This document shows, in pieces, positions 19,670 through 27,241 of a stretch of DNA of 64,000 nucleotides (within the stretch, counting starts at the first letter, position 1; every line of letters starts with the position of its first letter). The translations under genes and the position numbers were made by a program. The stretch is from JAFAZJ01 sp964437145 (lineage in GTDB: Bacteria; Pseudomonadota; Alphaproteobacteria; Reyranellales; Reyranellaceae). The stretch spans positions 1 to 64,000 of the forward strand of contig CAYTFW010000006.1 in the NCBI GenBank assembly GCA_964437145.1. The letters are read 5' to 3'. The notes under the pieces were generated by a model. The model searched no databases, was not told the DNA's origin, and was given only the letters and a program-made list of their open reading frames with translations.

Positions 19670-21769
19670 CTACTCCAGCGCGATGTCGAAATTGCCCGAT
19701 GCGTCGACACGGAGCGTGTCGCGCGGGCCGGCGAAGACGGTGGTGGTGGCCTCCTCGACGATGAGCGGACCCTGCAGCACGTGGCCTGACCGCAGATCGG
19801 CGCCAGCGTAGACCTTGGCGTCGGCCCAGCCTTCCGTCTCGCCGATCCACACGCGGCGCATAGCGATGGGTTTCACCTCGCCTGTCGCCGCCGACGGCCC
19901 CTGCGGATCGACCGCGCCGACCTGGCCGATGCCGGCGACGCGCAGCGCGCCGACGCCGATACGGCCGCCGGGCTGGATATGGCCGAACAGCCGCTGGTGC
20001 TGCGCCTCGAAGTCCTGGCGCACGGCGGCGGCATCGAAGCCCGCTTCAGGCAGATCGACCTGCAACGAGGATTGCTGGCCGGGATAGCGCAAGTCGAGCG
20101 CGCGCACGACCCGCAGGCGATCGTTGCCGAAGCCTTCCGCGTGCAGGGTGCGCCGCGCCTCGGTTTCCATCACGGCGAAGGCGGTGGCGAGCGCGGCGGG
20201 ATCGAGCGAGTCGATGTCGCCGTCATAGACGCGCAGCCAGTCCTGGCGCGCATCCGTATGCAACATGCCCAGCGCGCAGAAGGCGCCGGCGACCCGCGGC
20301 ACATACACGCGCTTGCAACCCAACGCGCGACCGACTGACACACCGTGCATTGGGCCCGCGCCGCCTGCCGCGACCAGAGTCAGGCGACGCGGGTCGACGC
20401 CGCGCTCGATCGAGATGCGCTCGACGGCGTGCAGCAGGTTCTGCTCGACCAGGCGGATCACGCCTGACGCGGCCTGCTCGACCGACAGACCGAGCTTCTG
20501 GCCGATAGCCCGCTCCAGCGCCTTCACGGCCAGCGACGCATCGAGTGTCACCGCGCCGCCCGCGATCGGGCCGGGACGCAGGCGGCCTAACGCCAGCAGC
20601 GCGTCGGTGACGGTGGGCTCGGTGTTGCCGAAGCCATAGCAGGCCGGACCGGGGCGCGCGCCGGCGCCCTTGGGGCCGACGAACAGCATGCCCGCGGCAT
20701 CCACGCCGGCGATGGTGCCGCCGCCGGCGCCGACAGTATGGATTTCTATGGCCGGCGTGGAGAGATGATAGCCACCGACCATCAGGTGATCGGCCGCCGC
20801 GACACGTCCCTCGGCCATCAGCATCACGTCGCAGGACGTGCCGCCGATCTCCATCGACAGCAGATCATCGGTGCCGGCGGCGCGCGCGAACATCGCCAGC
20901 GCGCCGACGCCGGCGGCCGGGCCCGAGAGCGCGAGGTTCACCGGCCGCGTCGCCGCCTGCGCCACCGAGGCGACACCGCCATTGCTCTGCACCAGCAGCA
21001 GGCCGCGCGGCAGGCCCTCGGACCGCAGCTTCTCGTCGAGGGCGCGCAGGTAGGGCGCCACGCGCGGCGCGACATAGGCGTCGACCACCGTGGTCGAACC
21101 GCGCTCATACTCGCCGACCACGGGCATGATCTCGCTCGACACCGACACCGCCCAGGCGTTGTCGGCCTCGCGCACGCGGCGCGCGGCGGCGGCCTCGTGC
21201 GCGCCGTTGGCGTAGCTGTTGATCAGGCAGATCGCCACCGACTCGACACCTTCGGTGCGGAACATGGCGATGGCGGCGTCGACGTCCTCGATCCTGAGCG
21301 GCGCCAGCTCGCCGCCGTCGGCGGCGATGCGGCCACGCACCGGGCGACGCAGGTAGCGCGGCACCAGGACCGGCGGAAACGGCGTGCGGTGATCCCACAT
21401 GTTCTCGCGCAAACCGCGACGGATCTCGACCGAATCGCGCAGACCCTCGGTGGTCAGCATGCCGACCCGCGCGCCCTTGCCTTCGAGAATGGTATTGGTT
21501 GCTATGGTCGAGCCGTGCACGAACATGGCGCAGCCCCGCAGCAGGTCGCGTACCGCCATGCCCTGCTTGCGCGCCACATCGATCACCGCGTCGAGCACGC
21601 CCTTGCTGGGATCGGCCGGCACCGAGGGCACCTTGCCGATCACCATGCGACCGGCCGCATCCTGCAGCACCAGGTCGGTAAAGGTGCCGCCGACATCGAC
21701 TCCGATGCGCCACGGGGCGGCCAGTGCCCCGTTTCTATGGTTTGCTATGGTTTCCGCCGAATCCGCCAT
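19670..21769 (-). CDS. hyuA: Hydantoinase/oxoprolinase subunit A
   Basis: A 699-residue protein with Hydant_A_N and Hydantoinase_A domains in order. WRIGVDVGGTFTDLVL near residue 20 is the ASKHA-type phosphate-binding motif, FVHGSTIATNTILE and SMEIGGTSCDV are further nucleotide-site motifs, and GGAGPMHG is conserved in the family. It supplies the ATPase half of the cyclic-amide hydrolase encoded with hyuB. The natural substrate is unknown. The 78-base gap downstream of the CMD/AhpD-like gene allows co-transcription with it. Confidence 0.9.
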   Translation of the reverse strand: MADSAETIANHRNGALAAPWRIGVDVGGTFTDLVLQDAAGRMVIGKVPSVPADPSKGVLDAVIDVARKQGMAVRDLLRGCAMFVHGSTIATNTILEGKGARVGMLTTEGLRDSVEIRRGLRENMWDHRTPFPPVLVPRYLRRPVRGRIAADGGELAPLRIEDVDAAIAMFRTEGVESVAICLINSYANGAHEAAAARRVREADNAWAVSVSSEIMPVVGEYERGSTTVVDAYVAPRVAPYLRALDEKLRSEGLPRGLLLVQSNGGVASVAQAATRPVNLALSGPAAGVGALAMFARAAGTDDLLSMEIGGTSCDVMLMAEGRVAAADHLMVGGYHLSTPAIEIHTVGAGGGTIAGVDAAGMLFVGPKGAGARPGPACYGFGNTEPTVTDALLALGRLRPGPIAGGAVTLDASLAVKALERAIGQKLGLSVEQAASGVIRLVEQNLLHAVERISIERGVDPRRLTLVAAGGAGPMHGVSVGRALGCKRVYVPRVAGAFCALGMLHTDARQDWLRVYDGDIDSLDPAALATAFAVMETEARRTLHAEGFGNDRLRVVRALDLRYPGQQSSLQVDLPEAGFDAAAVRQDFEAQHQRLFGHIQPGGRIGVGALRVAGIGQVGAVDPQGPSAATGEVKPIAMRRVWIGETEGWADAKVYAGADLRSGHVLQGPLIVEEATTTVFAGPRDTLRVDASGNFDIALE

Positions 21770-21847
21770 GTCCTATCCGCGCCGAACTGCGTCCGACGCA
21801 TCATGGCAGGATGGCACCGGGGGTCAATTTTCCGCAGCTACGAGCGG

Positions 21848-22399
21848 TCAACGCGCCGGCACAATGCAGAAGCCCTGGGCCTCGACGCCGAGCGGCACGT
21901 TGAACTTGCTGCGGAAATTCTCCAGCGCCACGGCCGCCGACAGCTCGACGATCTGCGCATCGTCGAAATGCTTCTTGAGCTTAGCGATCAGCGCCGGCTC
22001 GACCCGCTGACCAGTGATGGTCGCCTTCTCGGCGAACTCCAGCGCCAGCCGCTCGGCCTCGCTGAAGATCGCCACATCGCGCCAGCGCGCGACGTTGCGC
22101 ATCTTCTCCTCGCCGTCCTTCTCAGCCTGCATCACACGTGATGCGTTGATGTCCATTCAAAAGGGACAGCCGTTGATGGTCGCCACCCTGAGATAGAGCA
22201 ACGCGCGCAGGCCGGCCGGCAGTCGGTTCGACTGTTCCAATGCCGCGCTCAGGCGACCGGAGGCCTCCAGGATCGGCGGGCAATGCGCCATCACCTTGGT
22301 GGGATTGAGCAGGTCGCCGAACATCTCGCGCTGGCGCGCGAAGACCTTGCTGAGAATGGGATCACCGTTGTCCTCGGTGATCTCCGATACATGCGGCAT
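21848..22399 (-). CDS. AhpD/carboxymuconolactone decarboxylase-like protein with probable selenocysteine (CPFU)
   Basis: Reading through an in-frame TGA at 22157-22159 gives a 183-residue protein of the carboxymuconolactone decarboxylase/AhpD superfamily. The first 80 codons end RVATINGCPF and the next codon is TGA, followed in the same frame by MDINASRV and a normal helical C-terminus. Homologues have a C-x-x-C redox motif here, so the TGA replaces the second cysteine, giving Cys78-Pro-Phe-Sec81. A perfect hairpin (22129-22144) lies where a bacterial SECIS is expected. The start ATG 22399 has an AGGAG site. The alternative is a nonsense pseudogene; the exact position, the hairpin and a Sec-type formate dehydrogenase nearby argue against that. 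Likely role: thiol/selenol peroxidase or related redox activity. Confidence 0.8.
22129..22144 (-). promoter_or_regulatory. SECIS-like hairpin after in-frame TGA (AhpD-like gene)
   Basis: Read on the minus strand, GCATCA pairs with TGATGC around a CGTG loop, with a possible seventh C-G pair. The loop starts at nucleotide 19 after the TGA, the same spacing as in E. coli fdhF and in the formate dehydrogenase gene of this window, and has G at its second position followed by U, as in bacterial SECIS loops. The stem is short, so function is inferred. Confidence 0.65.
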
Positions 22400-22414
22400 G
22401 GGGGGCTCCTTTTT

Positions 22415-22567
22415 CCTTCTCCCCGCGAAGGCGGGTAGAAGGTGCCCGAAGGGCGGATGAGGGGCTTCGCGATCTCATGACGACCACAACAGGCGTTGCG
22501 AGGCCTGAAAGCCCCTCATCCGCCTCGCTGCGCTCGGCACCTTCTCCCCGCCTTCGCGGGGAGAAGG
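22415..22567. repeat. Intergenic inverted repeat pair
   Basis: Two arms of about 50-60 bases, starting at 22415 and ending at 22567, are imperfect complements; each includes a CCTTCTCCCCGC or its complement and the CCCCTCATCCGCC/GGCGGATGAGGGG block. The element occupies most of the 204-base gap upstream of the AhpD-like gene. It resembles the element at 1439-1563 in design. Confidence 0.65.
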
Positions 22568-22603
22568 ATGATCCGCGTCAGCACCTCTTCGCGGCAACCG
22601 CCC

Positions 22604-23467
22604 TCATGTCGCGAATGTCACTTTGCCCTGCTGGCAGAGCGCGCCCTGGGCGTTGGCGATCCAGGTCGTAACCGTGCCGTCCTTCTCCGCCCGTGCGTTC
22701 ACCGTGAAAGGCGCGGTGTGATAGACCGGGCTGGTGGCGCGGAACTCGTAGCGCGCCACGCGGCGGCCGGGATTCTCGCGCCGCGCCAGCTCGAGCTGCA
22801 TCAGACCCATCAATGGCCCGTGCACCAACAGGCCGGGATAGCCCTCGACCTGCGTGACATAGGGCAGGTCGTAGTGGATGCGGTGGCCGACGAAGACCAG
22901 CGCGGAGTAGCGGAACAACAGCACCGGATCAGGCGTCACCGCGCGCGACCAGGTCGCGTCGGCTGGTGCCGCCTTCGGCGCCGCCGGCTTCGCGTCGGGC
23001 GCGGGATCGCCGCGATAGACCAGGTCCTGCTCGTGCACTATCGCCGGGCCGTCCTTGCCGCTGATCGTGTTGCGCACGGTGACGAACACCATGGCGCCGC
23101 TGCTGCCGGTCTTGCCCTGCACGTCGGTGACCTTGGCTTCGCGGCTGATGGTGTCGCCGATGCGCACCGGCTTGATCAGCTCGATACGGTTGCCGGCGTT
23201 CATGCGCCGCGGCAGCTCGACCGGCGGCAGGAAGCCGCCGCGCTTGGGATGGCCATCGGGGCCGATCTGCGAGGCCGGCGCAGCCTCGAGGAAATAGAAC
23301 ATGTGCCAGTAGGGCGGCAGCTCGTCACCGTTTTTCGGCGCGGGATCGCCGGTCTCGAGCGTCGCCATCATCGCGCGCACGGGATAGGCGGTGACGAGAT
23401 CCTCGCGGGTATCGGTCTTGCCGATCCAGCTGCGGTAGTGGTCGAGCTTGTCGATCAGGGCGGTCAC
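22604..23467 (-). CDS. MaoC-like (FAS1-like) dehydratase, downstream copy
   Basis: A 287-residue double-hotdog protein of the MaoC/mesaconyl-C4-CoA hydratase (HTD2) type. The N-terminal half contains the FAS1-like dehydratase domain (ELPPYWHMFYFLE, ELPRRMNAGNRIE) and the C-terminal half has FRYSALVFVGHRIHYD and YPGLLVHGPL, the catalytic hotdog region. Such enzymes hydrate unsaturated acyl-CoA thioesters. It starts with GTG 23467, overlapping the upstream paralogue by four bases, so the two are translated together and may form one heteromer. Confidence 0.85.
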   Translation of the reverse strand: MTALIDKLDHYRSWIGKTDTREDLVTAYPVRAMMATLETGDPAPKNGDELPPYWHMFYFLEAAPASQIGPDGHPKRGGFLPPVELPRRMNAGNRIELIKPVRIGDTISREAKVTDVQGKTGSSGAMVFVTVRNTISGKDGPAIVHEQDLVYRGDPAPDAKPAAPKAAPADATWSRAVTPDPVLLFRYSALVFVGHRIHYDLPYVTQVEGYPGLLVHGPLMGLMQLELARRENPGRRVARYEFRATSPVYHTAPFTVNARAEKDGTVTTWIANAQGALCQQGKVTFAT

Positions 23468-24318
23468 GCGAACACCGCCTTACCTTGCTGCGCCGTCGCA
23501 CCGTGTGGATCGCGGATCCAGGTCGTCACCGAGCCGTCGGCCTCGCGCCTGGCCTGCACGTCGAACGGCGCACGGTCGTAGACCGGCGCCAGCGCCCGCA
23601 ACGCGAAGCTCTTCATCCTGCGATCGGGCACCGAGCGGCGCGCCAGCTCGACCTGCAGCAGGCACATCAGCGGGCCGTGCACGATCAGGCCGGGATAGCC
23701 TTCGGTGGTCGTGGTGTAGGGCTGGTCGTAATGGATGCGGTGCGGGTTGAAGGTCAGCGCCGAGAAGCGAAACAGCAGGACGGGATCGGGCGTGATCGTC
23801 TTGCTCCAGGTCGGGTCGGTCGGCGCCGGACGGCCGGCCTTCTGCACCTCGCCCGGCTTGGCGGCCTCGCGATAGACGCCGTCGATCTCCTCCTCCACCG
23901 CCAGGCCCGCTGCGCCGAAGATGCGGTGGCGGACGGTCACGAACACCATCTCGCCCGTGCTGCCGCTCTTGCCCTCGATCGCGGTGATCGCCGATTCGCG
24001 GCGCAGACTGTCGCCGAGTTTCAGCGGCGTATCGTGGAACGTGAAACGGCTGCCCGCCCACATGCGTCGGGGCAGGCTCACCGGCGGCATGAAGTCACCG
24101 CGACCCGGCAGCCCGTCCGGCCCGAGCTTCGACCGCGGCGTAGTGTCGAGGAAATAGAGCCAATGCCATAGCGGCGGAAGCGCGTCGCCCGTCTTCAGGC
24201 GGGCATCACCGGTATCGAAAGTCTGGATCAGCGCGTGCGGCGGAAAAGGAGCGGCCAAGTCCTCGCGCGTCTCGCCCCGTCCGATCCATTGGCGCCAGGT
24301 CGCCAGATCGTCGCTCAT
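23464..24318 (-). CDS. MaoC-like (FAS1-like) dehydratase, upstream copy
   Basis: A 284-residue paralogue of the next gene with the same two-part layout: LPPLWHWLYFLDTTP and SLPRRMWAGSRF in the first half, FRFSALTFNPHRIHYDQ and YPGLIVHGPLM in the second. Both hydratase-type His/Asp regions (HRIHYD) are intact. The pair arose by tandem duplication. ATG 24318 is preceded by a GGAGGAACAGGC region. The gene is divergent from the zeta-inhibitor gene across 115 bases. Confidence 0.85.
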   Translation of the reverse strand: MSDDLATWRQWIGRGETREDLAAPFPPHALIQTFDTGDARLKTGDALPPLWHWLYFLDTTPRSKLGPDGLPGRGDFMPPVSLPRRMWAGSRFTFHDTPLKLGDSLRRESAITAIEGKSGSTGEMVFVTVRHRIFGAAGLAVEEEIDGVYREAAKPGEVQKAGRPAPTDPTWSKTITPDPVLLFRFSALTFNPHRIHYDQPYTTTTEGYPGLIVHGPLMCLLQVELARRSVPDRRMKSFALRALAPVYDRAPFDVQARREADGSVTTWIRDPHGATAQQGKAVFA

Positions 24319-24433
24319 GCCTGTTCCTCCGGTTTATTGGATACTCTGCCACGCAGGGTGGCGGATGCCCACTGTCGACGCTATATACCCGGCATGGCGG
24401 AGACGCCGGACGGACCATGGGAGACGGATCGCG

Positions 24434-24760
24434 ATGAGCACTTTCGACGAGCGGGAAAAGGCCTTCGAGAACAAGTTCAAACGCGATCAGGACCTGCAGT
24501 TCAAGGTCAACAATCGGCGCAACCGGCTGCTCGGCCATTGGATCGCCGCGCAGCTCGGCAAGGCCGGCCCTGACGCCGACGCCTACGCCAAAGAAGTCGT
24601 GATGAGCGACTTCGAGAAGGCCGGCGACGACGACGTGCTGCAGAAGGTGCTGGGCGACCTGAAGGCCGCCGGTAAGCCGGCCGACGCCGGCGTCGTGCGC
24701 AAGCAGATGGACAAGCTGATCGACGAGGCCAAGAAGCAGGTGATGGAAGAGTCGAAGTAG
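24434..24760 (+). CDS. F1-ATPase zeta inhibitor subunit (DUF1476)
   Basis: A 108-residue charged helical protein starting MSTFDEREKAFENKFKRDQD, which is the near-invariant N-terminus of the alphaproteobacterial ATP-synthase zeta subunit. The family inserts its N-terminal helix into F1 and blocks ATP hydrolysis. The ATG at 24434 is fixed by that conserved start. The gene is a useful marker that the genome is alphaproteobacterial. It lies five bases ahead of the SDR gene, though the two functions are unrelated. Confidence 0.93.
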   Translation: MSTFDEREKAFENKFKRDQDLQFKVNNRRNRLLGHWIAAQLGKAGPDADAYAKEVVMSDFEKAGDDDVLQKVLGDLKAAGKPADAGVVRKQMDKLIDEAKKQVMEESK

Positions 24761-24765
24761 GCGAC

Positions 24766-25518
24766 ATGGACCTCAAGCTCGCCGGCCGCACGGCGCTGGT
24801 CACCGGCGCCAGCATCGGCATCGGCCGCGGCATCGCCAAGGCATTGGCGGCGGAGGGCGTGAAGCTCGCCGTCGTCGCGCGCCGGCGCAATCTGCTGGAG
24901 ACGTTGGCCGATGAGATCGTCGCGACGGGCGGCGCGCGCCCGGCGTTAATCGAGTGCGACATGATGCGCGAAGACGCGCCGGCGACCATCACCGGCGCGG
25001 CGGTCAAGGAACTCGGCGGCGTCGACATCCTGGTCAACAACGCCGGCGGCAGCCGCCACTTCAAGCTGCACACCGACGAGGCGCAGTGGCAGGAGGCGAT
25101 GACCTTGAACTTCACGCGCCAGCGTCAGATCGCCGATCGGCTGATCGACGGCATGATCGAGCGCAAGTTCGGCCGCATCGTCAACATCACGGGCAAGTCC
25201 GAGCCCGACGGCATCAACGGCGCCTTCTGCGCCAAGGCGGCGATGCATTCCTGGTCGAAGGGCCTGTCGCGCGAGGTCGGCAAGCACGGCGTCACCGTGA
25301 ACTGCATCCCGCCCGGCCGCATCCACAGCGAACAGATCCTGCGCAACTACACGCCCGAGTACCGCAAGTGGCAGTCGGAGAACGAGATCCCGGTCGGCCG
25401 CTACGGCGAGCCGGAGGAGATCGCGGCACTCGTCTGCTTCCTCGCCTCGCCGCTCGCCGGCTACATCACCGGTACGGTGATCCCCGTGGACGGCGGACTG
25501 CGGCGGTATCAATTCTGA
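24766..25518 (+). CDS. SDR family protein lacking the catalytic tyrosine
   Basis: A 250-residue SDR. The cofactor motif TGASIGIG is at residues 13-20 and NNAG at 91-94, with the usual C-terminal VIPVDGG. The YxxxK motif is degenerate: aligning the KAA block places Lys157 correctly, but the tyrosine position (153) is alanine in GAFCAK, and the catalytic serine position is also changed (NITGKS). It may still bind NAD(P) and act by other residues, as some divergent SDR groups do, or be a binding protein. It follows the zeta-inhibitor gene by five bases. Confidence 0.85.
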   Translation: MDLKLAGRTALVTGASIGIGRGIAKALAAEGVKLAVVARRRNLLETLADEIVATGGARPALIECDMMREDAPATITGAAVKELGGVDILVNNAGGSRHFKLHTDEAQWQEAMTLNFTRQRQIADRLIDGMIERKFGRIVNITGKSEPDGINGAFCAKAAMHSWSKGLSREVGKHGVTVNCIPPGRIHSEQILRNYTPEYRKWQSENEIPVGRYGEPEEIAALVCFLASPLAGYITGTVIPVDGGLRRYQF

Positions 25519-25543
25519 AACACTCCCGTCCTACATCGGCGCC

Positions 25544-26287
25544 ATGACCACCTACGATCGCCTGATTCCCATCGAAGGCACCAGCAACGTCCGCTGCGTC
25601 GGCGCCTACGCGACGCGCGACGGCCGCCACGTGAAGCGCGGCGTCATCTACCGCTCGGCCAATCTCGACGAGCTCAGCCCGGCCGGTCGCGCGCGCTTCG
25701 ACACACTGGATCTGGGCACCATTGTCGACTTCCGCGGGGTCAACGAGGCCGCCGCCGCACCGGCCTTCGCCCCCGGCGTGCGCCTGCATTCGCCGATCGA
25801 ACCCACCGTGGCCGAGGAATTGCGCCGCCGCCGCGAGCGCGGGCCGCTCGACGCCGCCGTCGCCGTGGATGTGATGGAGCAGACCTATCGCTGGTACGCG
25901 CTGGAGAAGCACGACGCCTTCGCCCGCATGTTCGAGCGCCTGCTGAACGCCGGCGACAAGCCCCTGCTGTTCCACTGCGCCGCCGGCAAGGATCGCACTG
26001 GCGTCGCCGCGGCGCTAATCCTCTCGGTGCTGGGCGTGCCGCGCGACGTCATCGTCGCGGACTACCTGCTGAGCAACGATCACTACGTACCCAGGGTATT
26101 GACCATCTCGGAGTTCCCCGACGAGGTGCGCGCCGCCTTGGTCAAGGTGCGGCCGTCGTTCCTCAGCGCCGCGCTCGACACGATCGAAGGCCGCTGGGGC
26201 AGCGTCGAGCGCTACCTCGAAGACACGATGAACATCGGCCCCCGCGAGCGCATGGCGCTCGCCGCCGCGCTGACCGAGCCGGCATAG
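25544..26287 (+). CDS. Tyrosine-protein phosphatase (DSP/Y_phosphatase3)
   Basis: A 247-residue phosphatase of the Y_phosphatase3 family. The P-loop HCAAGKDRTG has the C-x5-R signature, and the N-terminal NVRCVGAYATRDGRHVKRG and RSANLDELS blocks are characteristic. No signal peptide is visible, so it should act in the cytoplasm; some relatives dephosphorylate phosphoinositides or small molecules rather than proteins. It follows the SDR gene by 25 bases. Confidence 0.88.
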   Translation: MTTYDRLIPIEGTSNVRCVGAYATRDGRHVKRGVIYRSANLDELSPAGRARFDTLDLGTIVDFRGVNEAAAAPAFAPGVRLHSPIEPTVAEELRRRRERGPLDAAVAVDVMEQTYRWYALEKHDAFARMFERLLNAGDKPLLFHCAAGKDRTGVAAALILSVLGVPRDVIVADYLLSNDHYVPRVLTISEFPDEVRAALVKVRPSFLSAALDTIEGRWGSVERYLEDTMNIGPRERMALAAALTEPA

Positions 26288-26511
26288 CGGCCCTCGCCTC
26301 CCTGAGCGCGCCCGCTGGGCACGTCTCGACAGGTGGGCGATCCGCTCTTTGCCTGTGGACGAGTTGCGCCGAGGCGACCGTCGCAGGGGCAAGAGAAAGC
26401 CCTGCGCCACAAGCAACGGATGCTCGGATAGGCGCGCCGTAGCCGCGGAAATAGAAGACGACGGGCGTTCGGCGGTACACCTGCTCCAGTCTTTTCGACT
26501 GGAGCCCCGCC

Positions 26512-27192
26512 ATGTCCCGCGACCGCACGCTGCCCACCGACTTCTGGACTTGGGAGGCCGTCATCGACTGCTCGATGACCGCGCGCCTCCTGTTTCTCGG
26601 CCTGTGGAACTTCGCCGACGATTTCGGCGTCCAGCCGCTCAGGCCGCGCACCATCAGGATGCAGGTGTTTCCCGGCGATTCGATCGACGAAGCCGCAATT
26701 CGCGGCCTGATCGACGAATTGGTGGCGCGCGGGCTGGTGCGCATCTTTACCGTCGAAGGGCAGGACTACCTCTCGGTGATCCACTGGGAACAGGTCCAGC
26801 GGGTCGGCCGCCGGGCGCGGCATCGCTATCCGGCGGATCCGGCCAAGCCGGTGCCGGTCGAGACGACGGCGCCGCCACCGTCCCAGCCCGCCGCGCGGCA
26901 TGCGTCAGATGGCGTCAGGGTGTCATCGCGCTGGCGCAAGGCGATCCGATATCAGTTGGGCAGGTCATGGCCGGGCGGGCCACCGGCCGACCTCGAACGC
27001 TGGATGGGGCGCTGGCTGGTCGAGGGCCATGACCTGCAGCGCGACGTGCTGCCGGCGATCGACGCGGTCTGCCAAGCCGCCGCCGACGGCAAGCCGCTGT
27101 CAGGATTGCAGGCGGTGTCGGATCACCTGGCGGCCCATTCCCTGGCTCGGATGAGCAGGGGCGGTACCAACTCTGACCACATCTCTCTTTGA
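26512..27192 (+). CDS. Phage-replication-like winged-helix protein, orphan
   Basis: A 226-residue protein. The first 90 residues (WTWEAVIDCSMTARLLFLGL, then DDFGVQPLRPRTIR) resemble the N-terminal winged-helix domain seen in phage-encoded replication initiators, where it binds origin DNA. The middle is a Pro/Ala linker and the C-terminal part is helical. No other phage genes surround it, and the next genes are ordinary, so it may be a prophage relic or a domesticated gene. It stands 224 bases after the phosphatase and faces the diiron protein gene. I am not certain of the family. Confidence 0.55.
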   Translation: MSRDRTLPTDFWTWEAVIDCSMTARLLFLGLWNFADDFGVQPLRPRTIRMQVFPGDSIDEAAIRGLIDELVARGLVRIFTVEGQDYLSVIHWEQVQRVGRRARHRYPADPAKPVPVETTAPPPSQPAARHASDGVRVSSRWRKAIRYQLGRSWPGGPPADLERWMGRWLVEGHDLQRDVLPAIDAVCQAAADGKPLSGLQAVSDHLAAHSLARMSRGGTNSDHISL

Positions 27193-27200
27193 GTTCTCAT

Positions 27201-27223
27201 ACCTTCCCCCGGAGGGGGAAGGT
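27201..27223. terminator. Hairpin between convergent genes
   Basis: ACCTTCCCCC pairs perfectly with GGGGGAAGGT around GGA, in the 49-base gap between two convergent genes. There is no T run on either side, so the terminator call is tentative; the sequence also resembles the stem of the dispersed hairpin repeats seen elsewhere in the window. Confidence 0.5.
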
Positions 27224-27241
27224 AGGAGGTAGTCAAACCGG

